A stretch of 6,038 nt of DNA from an uncultured Oscillospiraceae bacterium (GTDB taxonomy: Bacteria; Bacillota; Clostridia; Oscillospirales; Acutalibacteraceae): positions 1 to 6,038 of the forward strand of contig URQJ01000120.1 in the NCBI GenBank assembly GCA_900549945.1, in the 5' to 3' direction. Positions 1-5,529 of this stretch are shown here, piece after piece. Made by a program: the position numbers and the translations under genes. The notes under the pieces are model-generated. The model ran no database searches. It worked only from the letters and a program-made list of their open reading frames with translations, and was not told where the DNA came from. The first letter of the stretch is position 1. The number at the start of each line of letters is the position of its first letter.

Positions 1-7
1 TGATCTT

Positions 8-14
8 CTCCCTT
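8..14 (-). promoter_or_regulatory. Shine-Dalgarno-like site for a gene beyond the left edge
   Basis: Read on the minus strand, the sequence after the proB stop contains AAGGGAG, about 6 nt before the window ends. This is a good ribosome binding site for a start codon at or just past the edge. In many bacteria proA (glutamate-5-semialdehyde dehydrogenase) follows proB, so proA is the natural guess, but no coding sequence is visible here. The 48 bp between the proB stop and the edge show no terminator, which fits continued transcription. Confidence 0.4.
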
Positions 15-48
15 CCATTTGTTCTGCCGGCCAGCGGCTGTGTGCAGA

Positions 49-840
49 TCACCTGCAGTCAAACACCGTGCCGATATCCGCGCCCTCAAAGACGCGGTAT
101 AGATTTTCCGGGTCGTCGCCCGCAATAATTACCGTCGGAATATGCGCCTCGCCCGCTACCTGCGCGGCGCGGATCTTCGTCGCCATGCCGCCGGTGCCGC
201 GGCTCGAGCCCGCGCCGCCCGCCATCGCGCGCACCGCGTCGGTAATCTCATGGATCACCGGGATGCGCTTCGCATCCGGGCAGGTCTTGGGATTTTTGTC
301 GTACACGCCGTCGATATCCGTCAAAATCACGAGCGCATCCGCGCCGACCAGCGCCGCGACAATCGCCGAGAGCGTGTCGTTGTCGCCGAAATTGCGCCCC
401 TCGAGCTCATCGACCGCCACGGTGTCGTTCTCGTTGACGATCGGAATGATGCCCATCGAGAGCAGCTCGCGAAACGTGTTGACGACGTTGCGGCGGCTGT
501 TTTCCCGCGCGGTCACGTCCGCCGTGAGCAGCACCTGCGCGACGTTCTGGTGGTATTCGCCGAAAAATTTATCGTAAATAAACATCAGCTCGCACTGGCC
601 GACCGCCGCAAGCGCCTGCTTTTTCGCCGTGTCATCCGGCCGCTTTTCGAGCCCGAGCTTGCCGACGCCGACGCCGATCGCGCCCGACGAGACGAGCACG
701 ATCTTTCGCCCGCTGTTCTGCAAATCGCTCAGCGCCCGGCAGAGCTGGTCGATGCGGCGCAGGTTGAGCTTGCCGCTTTCATAGGTGAGCGTCGAGGTGC
801 CGATCTTCACAACGACGACCTCTGCATTTTGTAAATCCAT
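49..840 (-). CDS. proB: Glutamate 5-kinase, short form without PUA domain
   Basis: ProB phosphorylates L-glutamate with ATP to gamma-glutamyl phosphate, the first step of proline synthesis in the cytoplasm. The 263-residue protein is a complete amino-acid kinase fold. The N-terminal VVKIGTSTL carries the nucleotide-binding lysine K12. VSSGAIGVG (50-58), QALAAVGQ (75-82), NENDTVAVDE (136-145) and FGDNDTLSA (151-159) line the glutamate and phosphate site. TDIDGVY (174-180) and GTGGMATKI (215-223) form the ATP side. The protein ends at IGTVFDCR, where E. coli ProB (about 367 residues) continues into a C-terminal PUA domain. The PUA-less form is common in Firmicutes, so this is not a truncation. 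The ATG lies 9 bp after the upstream nucleoside phosphorylase stop, and its purine-rich ribosome site overlaps that TGA, so the two are probably translationally coupled. Confidence 0.96.
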   Translation of the reverse strand: MDLQNAEVVVVKIGTSTLTYESGKLNLRRIDQLCRALSDLQNSGRKIVLVSSGAIGVGVGKLGLEKRPDDTAKKQALAAVGQCELMFIYDKFFGEYHQNVAQVLLTADVTARENSRRNVVNTFRELLSMGIIPIVNENDTVAVDELEGRNFGDNDTLSAIVAALVGADALVILTDIDGVYDKNPKTCPDAKRIPVIHEITDAVRAMAGGAGSSRGTGGMATKIRAAQVAGEAHIPTVIIAGDDPENLYRVFEGADIGTVFDCR

Positions 841-849
841 TTTTTCCCC

Positions 850-1617
850 TCATTTTTCCATTGAAATTTCCCGCATCAGCGCTGCGCAGTGTTCTGCAAA
901 TCCCCGGCGCATCTGCGCCGTCATACCCCAATGCCAGCTCTTTCCGCCCGGCGCTTCGGGGTGTTTGTCCGAAACCGTAAGCACCGCGGCAATCTCGACG
1001 CCGAGGTACTCGGCCACCGTGAACAGCGCCGACGTCTCCATATCGACGCCGACCGCGCCGCGGCGCCGCCAGAGTGCCTCCTTTTCATAGGTCTGGCGGA
1101 ATACGGCATCCGTTGAAACGACCGGCAGGCACTTCCCCTCCGGAAACCACCGCCGCACCTTTTCAAGAAACGTGCCGGACGGTGTGGAAAACAGGCGGGG
1201 CTCCGCATAATGCAGGCTTGTCCCCTCCTCGATAAACGCCTTGTCCGGCAGAATCCTGTCTCCCACTTCGGCCTGTTCGGAAAACGCTCCGCACATGCCG
1301 GCGGTGAGAACCTGCCGCACGCCCAGCGCATAAAGCGTTTCCAGTGTGTCCGCCGCCTGCGGCGCGCCGCGCCCGCCGTCGAGAAAGCAGACCGGCGCAT
1401 CGGGCAGCTGATAGACCGGCGTTCCCCCAAGGAAACGGGGCAGCTTCTCCGTCACGCAGACCGCCCCCTGCTCAAGCAAAGGCGCGATCACGCCGCCCAT
1501 ATAAAAGAGGATGCAGAGCGCCGGCAGCCTGTGCTGTTCCCCGGCGCTGTGCCGGCTTTCTATATGCTGCGCCGCCGTAAAAACGGGCGCCGACCGGTCC
1601 TCCCTGCTATACCACAT
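850..1617 (-). CDS. Nucleoside phosphorylase (PNP/UDP family)
   Basis: This 255-residue protein belongs to the NP-I nucleoside phosphorylase family, which splits nucleosides with phosphate into a free base and (deoxy)ribose 1-phosphate for salvage. Family landmarks appear in order: AGMCGAF (106-112) in the phosphate/base pocket, GDRILPDKAFIEEGTS (119-134), VSTDAVFR (167-174), GVDMETSALF (190-199) with the ribose-binding Met-Glu pair M193/E194, and TVSDKHP (214-220). D217 sits where the catalytic aspartate of DeoD-type purine phosphorylases lies, which leans toward purine substrates. Uridine phosphorylase remains possible, so I give no symbol. The open frame extends upstream to 1683, but I chose the ATG at 1617 because AAAAGGAG lies 8 nt before it and a promoter -10 box falls inside the longer frame. 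It is first in an operon with proB, 9 bp downstream. Confidence 0.88.
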   Translation of the reverse strand: MWYSREDRSAPVFTAAQHIESRHSAGEQHRLPALCILFYMGGVIAPLLEQGAVCVTEKLPRFLGGTPVYQLPDAPVCFLDGGRGAPQAADTLETLYALGVRQVLTAGMCGAFSEQAEVGDRILPDKAFIEEGTSLHYAEPRLFSTPSGTFLEKVRRWFPEGKCLPVVSTDAVFRQTYEKEALWRRRGAVGVDMETSALFTVAEYLGVEIAAVLTVSDKHPEAPGGKSWHWGMTAQMRRGFAEHCAALMREISMEK

Positions 1618-1639
1618 ATTCCCCACTCCTTTTGTGGCC

Positions 1640-1668
1640 ATTATACAGGCTTTTGCCGGAAAAGAAAA
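1640..1668 (-). promoter_or_regulatory. Probable sigma-A promoter of the phosphorylase-proB operon
   Basis: On the minus strand a perfect TATAAT (1645-1640) lies 22 bp before the phosphorylase ATG. It predicts a transcript start near 1633 and a short leader of about 17 nt holding the AAAAGGAG site. The -35 region at 17-bp spacing (1668-1663, TTTTCT) is a poor match to TTGACA, so the promoter may be weak or activator-dependent. The site follows the pnp terminator, which supports a separate transcription unit. Confidence 0.6.
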
Positions 1669-1673
1669 GGTTT

Positions 1674-1685
1674 TTTTGCGCAAAA
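1674..1685. repeat. 12-bp perfect palindrome TTTTGCGCAAAA upstream of promoter
   Basis: TTTTGCGCAAAA is a perfect palindrome placed just upstream of the -35 region of the phosphorylase promoter. Its size and position suit an operator for a dimeric regulator. With only one copy and no recognised consensus, a regulatory role is a guess; chance in a mixed AT/GC stretch is possible. Confidence 0.3.
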
Positions 1686-1738
1686 GCTGCCGCGGCGCGG
1701 TATACGGCGCGTTTGTCCGCGCGTGCGGAACAAAAGCA

Positions 1739-1770
1739 AAAGCCTGTCCGCATACAAACGAACAGGCTTT
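1739..1770 (-). terminator. Rho-independent terminator after pnp
   Basis: Arms 1739-1747 (AAAGCCTGT) and 1762-1770 (ACAGGCTTT) pair perfectly over 9 bp around a 14-nt loop. The hairpin begins 5 bp beyond the pnp stop. On the minus strand the stem runs into TTTTGCTTTTGTT, a slightly interrupted U-tract. On the plus strand it is followed by GTTTTTTAT, so it could work in both directions, but no plus-strand gene ends here. It separates pnp from the phosphorylase-proB unit. Confidence 0.8.
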
Positions 1771-1775
1771 GTTTT

Positions 1776-3962
1776 TTATCTTCTGTCGCGTCTCGGGCGG
1801 TCCCCACGCGGGCGGTCGCTGCGCTCGCGGCGGGGCTTATCGGAGAGCGTGTTCTCCGGCACAGCGCCGTCGAGGTCGATCAGCGCGTCGCGGCGGGAGA
1901 GATTCAGGCGGCCCTTGTCGTCGATCTCGAGCACCTTGACCTTGATGATGTCGCCGATGTTGACGACGTCGGTGACGTTCTCGGTGCGCTTGATGTCGAG
2001 GTGGGAAACGTGCACAAGGCCCTCCTTGCCCGGGGCGATCTCCACAAACGCGCCGAAGTCCATGATGCGGGTGACGCGGCCGCTGTAATAGGAGCCCGGC
2101 TCCGGGTCGTTGACGATCGTATCGATGATATCCATCGCGCGGCGGCACTTCTCGATGTCGATGCCCGCCACATAGCAGTGGCCGTCGTCCTCAATGTCGA
2201 TCGTGACGTCACACTCGGCGCAGATCTTTTGGATGACCTTGCCGCCCGAGCCGATGACCTCGCGGATCTTGTCGACCGGCACGATCGTCGAGAGCATCTT
2301 CGGCGCATACTTCGAAAGCTCGGGACGCGGCTCGGCGATAACCGGCAGCATGATTTCGTCGAGAATGTAGTTTCTCGCCTTGTGCGTCTTTTCAAACGCC
2401 TCCTTGATGATCTCCGGCGTGAGGCCCTTGATCTTCAAGTCCATCTGGATCGCGGTGATGCCCTTCTTCGTGCCGGCGACCTTGAAGTCCATGTCGCCGA
2501 AGAAGTCCTCAAGACCCTGAATGTCAACCATCGTCATCCAGCGCTCGCCCTCGGTGATGAGGCCGCAGGAGATGCCGGCGACCGGCGCCTTGATCGGCAC
2601 ACCGGCGTCCATCAGCGCCAGCGTAGAGCCGCAGACCGAGCCCTGCGAGGTGGAGCCGTTCGAGGAGAGCACCTCGGAAACGAGGCGGATCGTGTACGGG
2701 AACTCCTCGACCGACGGGATGACCGGCAGCAGCGCGCGCTCAGCCAGCGCGCCGTGGCCGATTTCGCGGCGGCCCGGGCCTCTCGAGGGCTTCGTCTCGC
2801 CGACCGAGTAGGACGGGAAGTTGTAGTGGTGGATGTAGCGCTTCGTCTCCTCCTCGTCGATGCCGTCGAGAAGCTGGTTGTCGCGCGTGGAGCCGAGCGT
2901 CGCGACGGTCAGAACCTGCGTCTGGCCGCGCGTAAACATGCCGGAGCCGTGCACGCGCGGCAGAATGCCGACCTCCGCCGCGAGCGGGCGGATCTCATCC
3001 ATGCCTCTGCCGTCGACGCGCTTCTGCTCGTCGAGCAGCCAGCGGCGCACAACATACTTCTGCACGAGATACATGCACTCGTCGATCTTCGAGGTCTGCT
3101 CGGGGTAAAGCTCGTCGAAATGCGCGTGCACCTTCTCGTAAACGGGCTTGAGGCGCTCGTCGCGCACGGTCTTGTCGTCGGTATCGAGCGCGGCGCGCAC
3201 GTCGTCGGCCGCGAAATCACGGATCGCCTCGAACAGCTCCGGCTCCGGCTTGTTCGACGGGTAGGTGAACTTCGCCTTGCCGATCTCCGCCTGAACGCCC
3301 CTGATGAACTCGATGATCTTCTGGTTTTCGGCGTGGCCGGCCATGATGCCGTCGAACATATCCTCGTCGGAAACCTCGTTGGCGCCGGCCTCAATCATCG
3401 CGATGCGCTCGCTCGTGGAAGCAACCGTGACCGCCATCTCGGAGACCTTGCGCTGCTCGGCCGTCGGGTTGATGACGAACTTGCCGTCCACAAGGCCGAC
3501 GGAAACGCCGCTGATCGGGCCGCTCCACGGGATGTCCGAAATGGAAAGCGCGATGCTCGTGCCGACGAGCGCCGCGATCTCCGGCGAGCAGTCCGGGTCA
3601 ACCGACATGACCGTGCAGACGATCGAAACGTCGTTGCGCATGTCCTTCGGGAACAGCGGGCGGATCGGGCGGTCGATCATGCGGCAGGTCAGGGTCGCCT
3701 TCTCCGAGGGACGGCCCTCGCGCTTCAAAAAGGAGCCCGGGATCTTGCCGACCGAGTAGAGCTTTTCCTCGAAATCGACGGAAAGCGGGAAGAAGTCGAT
3801 GCCGTCGCGCGGCTTCGCCGAGGCCGTCGCCGCGACGTGGACGACCGTTTCGCCGTAGCGGACGAGGCATTCGCCGTTTGCGAGCTGCGCCATCTTGCCG
3901 GTTTCGATCTTGAGCGGCCGGCCAGCGAACTCTGTTTCAAACACTCTGAATTTTTCGAACAT
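1776..3962 (-). CDS. pnp: Polyribonucleotide nucleotidyltransferase (PNPase)
   Basis: PNPase degrades RNA 3' to 5' by phosphorolysis, releasing nucleoside diphosphates; it works as a cytoplasmic homotrimer and in RNA degradosome-like complexes. The 728-residue protein has the full layout: a first RNase PH domain (about 10-145), an all-alpha linker (about 235-310), a second, catalytic RNase PH domain (about 315-545), KH (about 557-615) and S1 (about 622-690). The active site is intact and matches E. coli numbering: S437 and S439 in SNGSTSQGS for phosphate, and D486, D492 and K494 in LEDFFGDMDFK. The KH loop is VIGSGGKVI, and the S1 domain opens with GSYYSGRVTRIMDFGAF. The tail from about 708 is rich in Arg and Asp and probably disordered. 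The ATG at 3962 is preceded by GGGGAAAGGAAAA. pnp follows rpsO by 174 bp, the usual bacterial pairing, and no convincing promoter of its own is visible. Confidence 0.98.
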   Translation of the reverse strand: MFEKFRVFETEFAGRPLKIETGKMAQLANGECLVRYGETVVHVAATASAKPRDGIDFFPLSVDFEEKLYSVGKIPGSFLKREGRPSEKATLTCRMIDRPIRPLFPKDMRNDVSIVCTVMSVDPDCSPEIAALVGTSIALSISDIPWSGPISGVSVGLVDGKFVINPTAEQRKVSEMAVTVASTSERIAMIEAGANEVSDEDMFDGIMAGHAENQKIIEFIRGVQAEIGKAKFTYPSNKPEPELFEAIRDFAADDVRAALDTDDKTVRDERLKPVYEKVHAHFDELYPEQTSKIDECMYLVQKYVVRRWLLDEQKRVDGRGMDEIRPLAAEVGILPRVHGSGMFTRGQTQVLTVATLGSTRDNQLLDGIDEEETKRYIHHYNFPSYSVGETKPSRGPGRREIGHGALAERALLPVIPSVEEFPYTIRLVSEVLSSNGSTSQGSVCGSTLALMDAGVPIKAPVAGISCGLITEGERWMTMVDIQGLEDFFGDMDFKVAGTKKGITAIQMDLKIKGLTPEIIKEAFEKTHKARNYILDEIMLPVIAEPRPELSKYAPKMLSTIVPVDKIREVIGSGGKVIQKICAECDVTIDIEDDGHCYVAGIDIEKCRRAMDIIDTIVNDPEPGSYYSGRVTRIMDFGAFVEIAPGKEGLVHVSHLDIKRTENVTDVVNIGDIIKVKVLEIDDKGRLNLSRRDALIDLDGAVPENTLSDKPRRERSDRPRGDRPRRDRR

Positions 3963-4021
3963 AGCGTATTTTCCTTTCCCCTAAAAAGTCGGACGCACGC
4001 TGCCGGCAAACCGCTTAACAA

Positions 4022-4056
4022 TAAAAGGAGCGCGCAGCGCGTGTGCGCTTCTTTTA
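4022..4056 (-). terminator. Hairpin in rpsO-pnp gap, possible leaky terminator
   Basis: Arms 4022-4033 and 4045-4056 pair over 12 positions around an 11-nt loop. On the minus strand there is one A-C mismatch; on the plus strand the same position is a G-U wobble. Downstream on the minus strand comes CTTTTATTGTTAA, T-rich but broken, so a partial terminator between rpsO and pnp is plausible. Within the stem AGCGC-ACAC-GCGCT is an alternative short hairpin. Because pnp shows no clear promoter, full termination here seems unlikely. Confidence 0.45.
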
Positions 4057-4098
4057 CTGCTAACCAGCCTGCTGGCCGCATGGTGCAGATATTATAAT

Positions 4099-4122
4099 CG
4101 GCTGCGCGGGCCCGCGCAGCCG
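4099..4122 (-). repeat. Perfect 24-bp GC-rich palindrome after rpsO
   Basis: The sequence reads CGGCTGCGCGGG followed by its exact reverse complement and starts 15 bp beyond the rpsO stop. As RNA it would form a very stable stem of 10 to 12 bp with a minimal loop. On the minus strand it is followed by ATTATAATATCTG rather than a U-run, so it is not a standard intrinsic terminator. More likely roles are a 3' stabiliser of rpsO mRNA or a processing site between rpsO and pnp. The TATAAT just after it has no -35 match at normal spacing. Confidence 0.6.
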
Positions 4123-4136
4123 AAAACAGACAAAAA

Positions 4137-4400
4137 TTACTTGCGGATACCGAGCTCAGCGATGATGGCTCTGTAGCGCTCAATGTCGATCTTGATGAGG
4201 TAGTTGAGAAGGCTTCTTCTCTGGCCGACCATCTTCAGAAGGCCGCGGCGGGAGTGGTGATCCTTCTTGTTGGATCTGAGGTGCTCGGTGAGGTCGTTGA
4301 TGCGCTTCGTCAGAACGGCGATCTGCACCTCCGGGGAGCCGGTGTCGCCCTCATGGCGGGCATACTTCTTGATGATTTCTGTCTTTTCGCTCTTCAGCAT
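4137..4400 (-). CDS. rpsO: 30S ribosomal protein S15
   Basis: S15 is a primary binding protein of the 30S subunit; it binds the three-way junction of helices 20-22 of 16S rRNA and helps form bridge B4 to the 50S subunit. The 87-residue product matches the usual length (about 88-89). Signature stretches are [17 protein letters not shown] (about 18-34), [19 protein letters not shown] (about 37-55, with the RNA-binding DHHSRRGL core) and the C-terminal [10 protein letters not shown] chose the ATG at 4400 because AAAGGTGG ends 8 nt before it; a GTG four codons upstream (4412) lies inside that Shine-Dalgarno site. It has its own promoter, and pnp follows 174 bp downstream on the same strand. Confidence 0.98.
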   Translation of the reverse strand: MLKSEKTEIIKKYARHEGDTGSPEVQIAVLTKRINDLTEHLRSNKKDHHSRRGLLKMVGQRRSLLNYLIKIDIERYRAIIAELGIRK

Positions 4401-4507
4401 TGTGTTTTCCACCTTTACAAATTATTTCCGCGCTCACAGGTCGGGGTCGGTAGGCTCCCTGCGGAATCGCTTCCCAAAGGGTTGGTCCCTGATCCGTGGG
4501 CGGGCAC
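4401..4507 (-). promoter_or_regulatory. rpsO 5' leader with possible S15-responsive structure
   Basis: The predicted transcript starts near 4507, giving a leader of about 105 nt, long for such a short gene. Several mutually exclusive pairings can be drawn on the minus strand. One is a GGAA stem capped by a GCGA (GNRA) tetraloop at 4474-4463. Another is CGGATC (4496-4491) with GATTCCG (4468-4462), enclosing AGGG/CCCT (4490-4487 with 4481-4478). CUACC (4453-4449) could pair with GGUGG of the Shine-Dalgarno (4413-4409). S15 is known to repress its own translation through structured leaders in several phyla. That this leader does so is inference, and I do not recognise a named RNA family. Confidence 0.35.
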
Positions 4508-4513
4508 TGCATT

Positions 4514-4542
4514 AGTATAGCACAGATATGCAGCCTTTGCAA
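4514..4542 (-). promoter_or_regulatory. Sigma-A promoter of rpsO
   Basis: On the minus strand TTGCAA (4542-4537), a 17-bp spacer and TATACT (4519-4514) form a good housekeeping promoter. A TGC directly before the -10 makes it an extended -10 site. Upstream, GGAAAAAATT could serve as an UP element. The spacing and strength suit a ribosomal protein gene. Confidence 0.75.
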
Positions 4543-4574
4543 GCAATTTTTTCCGAAATCCGCCTTGTCTTATA

Positions 4575-4603
4575 TTGACAGATTTTGTTTTTGCGTATAG
4601 TAT
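4575..4603 (+). promoter_or_regulatory. Sigma-A promoter of the DegV-family gene
   Basis: A perfect TTGACA (4575-4580) is followed by TATAGT at 15-bp spacing (4596-4601) or TAGTAT at 17 bp (4598-4603). Either predicts a transcript starting near 4608-4610. The site is divergent from the rpsO promoter, with the two -35 boxes 32 bp apart, so the genes share a compact control region. Confidence 0.65.
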
Positions 4604-4618
4604 AAATATTATGAATTT

Positions 4619-4641
4619 CCGCGCCCCTTTTGGGCACGCGG
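4619..4641 (+). other. Hairpin in the degV leader
   Basis: CCGCG (4619-4623) pairs with CGCGG (4637-4641), and CCC (4624-4626) with GGG (4632-4634), leaving a CA bulge and a 5-nt loop. It lies 8 bp before the AAAGGA ribosome site and could affect translation or mRNA stability; there is no U-run for termination. Confidence 0.4.
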
Positions 4642-4665
4642 TCAAAGAGAAAGGATTGAACTGCC

Positions 4666-4674
4666 ATGAGCTGA
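4666..4674 (+). other. In-frame ATG-AGC-TGA at the expected degV start
   Basis: AAAGGA (4650-4655) lies 10 nt before the ATG at 4666, which is in the DegV frame and would be the normal start. The third codon is TGA, followed by ATT GCA GTG GTT ACC GAT. Without the stop the protein would begin M-S-x-I-A-V-V-T-D-T-N, a classic DegV N-terminus. It could be a nonsense mutation, a base-call error, a start-stop upstream frame, or a recoded codon. Confidence 0.75.
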
Positions 4675-4680
4675 ATTGCA

Positions 4681-5520
4681 GTGGTTACCGATACAAACAG
4701 CAGCATCTCCGCAGAAGAGGCCAAGAAGCTCGGTATTTTCCTGCTGCCCATGCCCTTTATTGTGGACGGCCGTGAATATTTCGAGGGCGTCACCTGCACG
4801 TATGAGCGCTTTTTCGAAATGCTCAGCGGCGGGGCGGACGTTTCTACCTCGCAGCCCGCGCCCGAGGCGATCACAGGCCTGTGGGACGAGATCCTGCGGT
4901 CGTACGATTCCATCCTGCACATCCCGATGTCCTCCGCCTTGAGCGGCTCCTGCGGCACGGCGAAGGCGCTCGCCGCGGAGTATAACGGCCGCGTCTGCGT
5001 CGTCGATAACAAGCGCATTTCCGTTTCCCTGCGCGAATCGGTTCTCGATGCGCTCACGCTGATCGAAAAGGGCCTGACCGCCGCGGAGATCTGCGTGCAG
5101 CTCGAGGAAACCGCCTACAACGCGAGTATTTACCTCGCGGTCAACACGCTGGAGCTTTTGAAAAAGAGCGGCCGCGTGACGGCGGCGGGCGCAGCGCTCG
5201 CAACGCTGCTCGGCCTCAAGCCCGTTTTGCAGATTCAGGGCGAAAAGCTCGACGCCTTCGCGAAGGTGCGCGGCATGACCGCCGCCGAAAAGACGATGCT
5301 GAAGGCCGCGGAGAAGGACCTCGCCACCCGTTTTGCAGGCCGGCCCGTGCGCATTCTCACGGCGTACTCCGGCGACATCAAGCCGGCGCTCGAATGGCGC
5401 AAGACGGTGCGCAGGTATTTCGACGACAGCCGCATCGAGCTTTACAAGCTGCCGGTCAGCATTTCCTGCCACGTCGGCGCCGGCGTCAAGGCGATCGCCT
5501 GCATCGAGCACATCGAGTAA
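4681..5520 (+). CDS. DegV family fatty-acid-binding protein (start uncertain)
   Basis: DegV/FakB-type proteins bind a fatty acid, and in the known FakA-FakB system they present it for phosphorylation. From GTG 4681 the protein is 279 residues, normal for the family. Landmarks are VTDTNSSIS at the N-terminus, STSQPAPEA (55-63), IPMSSALSGS (81-90), VVDNKRIS (107-114), LELLKKSGRV (147-156, the family Leu-x-x-Leu-Lys-Lys-x-Gly-Arg segment), LLGLKPVLQI and KVRGM (about 226-230). No signal peptide or membrane segment is seen, so it is cytoplasmic. The start is the oddity. The well-placed ATG at 4666 is in frame but blocked by TGA at 4672; GTG 4681 is 25 nt from the ribosome site, and ATT 4675 is a rare alternative. 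The body has no further disruption. No fakA-like kinase gene is nearby. It stands alone, opposite to its neighbours, between ribF and rpsO. It may be expressed poorly or be an early pseudogene. Confidence 0.88.
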   Translation: MVTDTNSSISAEEAKKLGIFLLPMPFIVDGREYFEGVTCTYERFFEMLSGGADVSTSQPAPEAITGLWDEILRSYDSILHIPMSSALSGSCGTAKALAAEYNGRVCVVDNKRISVSLRESVLDALTLIEKGLTAAEICVQLEETAYNASIYLAVNTLELLKKSGRVTAAGAALATLLGLKPVLQIQGEKLDAFAKVRGMTAAEKTMLKAAEKDLATRFAGRPVRILTAYSGDIKPALEWRKTVRRYFDDSRIELYKLPVSISCHVGAGVKAIACIEHIE

Positions 5521-5529
5521 ACCGCACAG

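Noticed and set aside
1618..1683. Longer N-terminus for the nucleoside phosphorylase (start at 1683)
   Set aside because: The extra 22 codons overlap a perfect -10 box and the Shine-Dalgarno of the ATG at 1617, and they do not resemble the family N-terminus.
1632..4097. Very long open frame (over 800 codons) on the plus strand, antisense to pnp
   Set aside because: Its product is almost wholly Arg, Ala, Asp, Leu and Val without domain features, and it mirrors the codon pattern of pnp. High GC removes stop codons on the opposite strand; pnp itself has full family support.
4091..4098. TATAAT on both strands in the rpsO-pnp gap as a pnp promoter
   Set aside because: At 16-18 bp spacing the -35 position falls in the GC palindrome and has no similarity to TTGACA, so it is not a convincing promoter.
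4401..4412. GTG start four codons upstream for rpsO
   Set aside because: The GTG is part of the AAAGGTGG ribosome site that serves the ATG at 4400, and S15 proteins start close to LKSEKTEII.
4440..4500. Part of the rpsO leader as a small SRP RNA, 6S RNA or named riboswitch
   Set aside because: The GGGA and GNRA elements looked suggestive, but the diagnostic motifs of those RNAs are missing; only a general structured leader is supported.
4672..4720. Selenocysteine at the TGA in degV
   Set aside because: I see no stable stem-loop of SECIS type just downstream, and I know of no DegV selenoproteins with Sec at this position. Comparison with orthologues would settle it.
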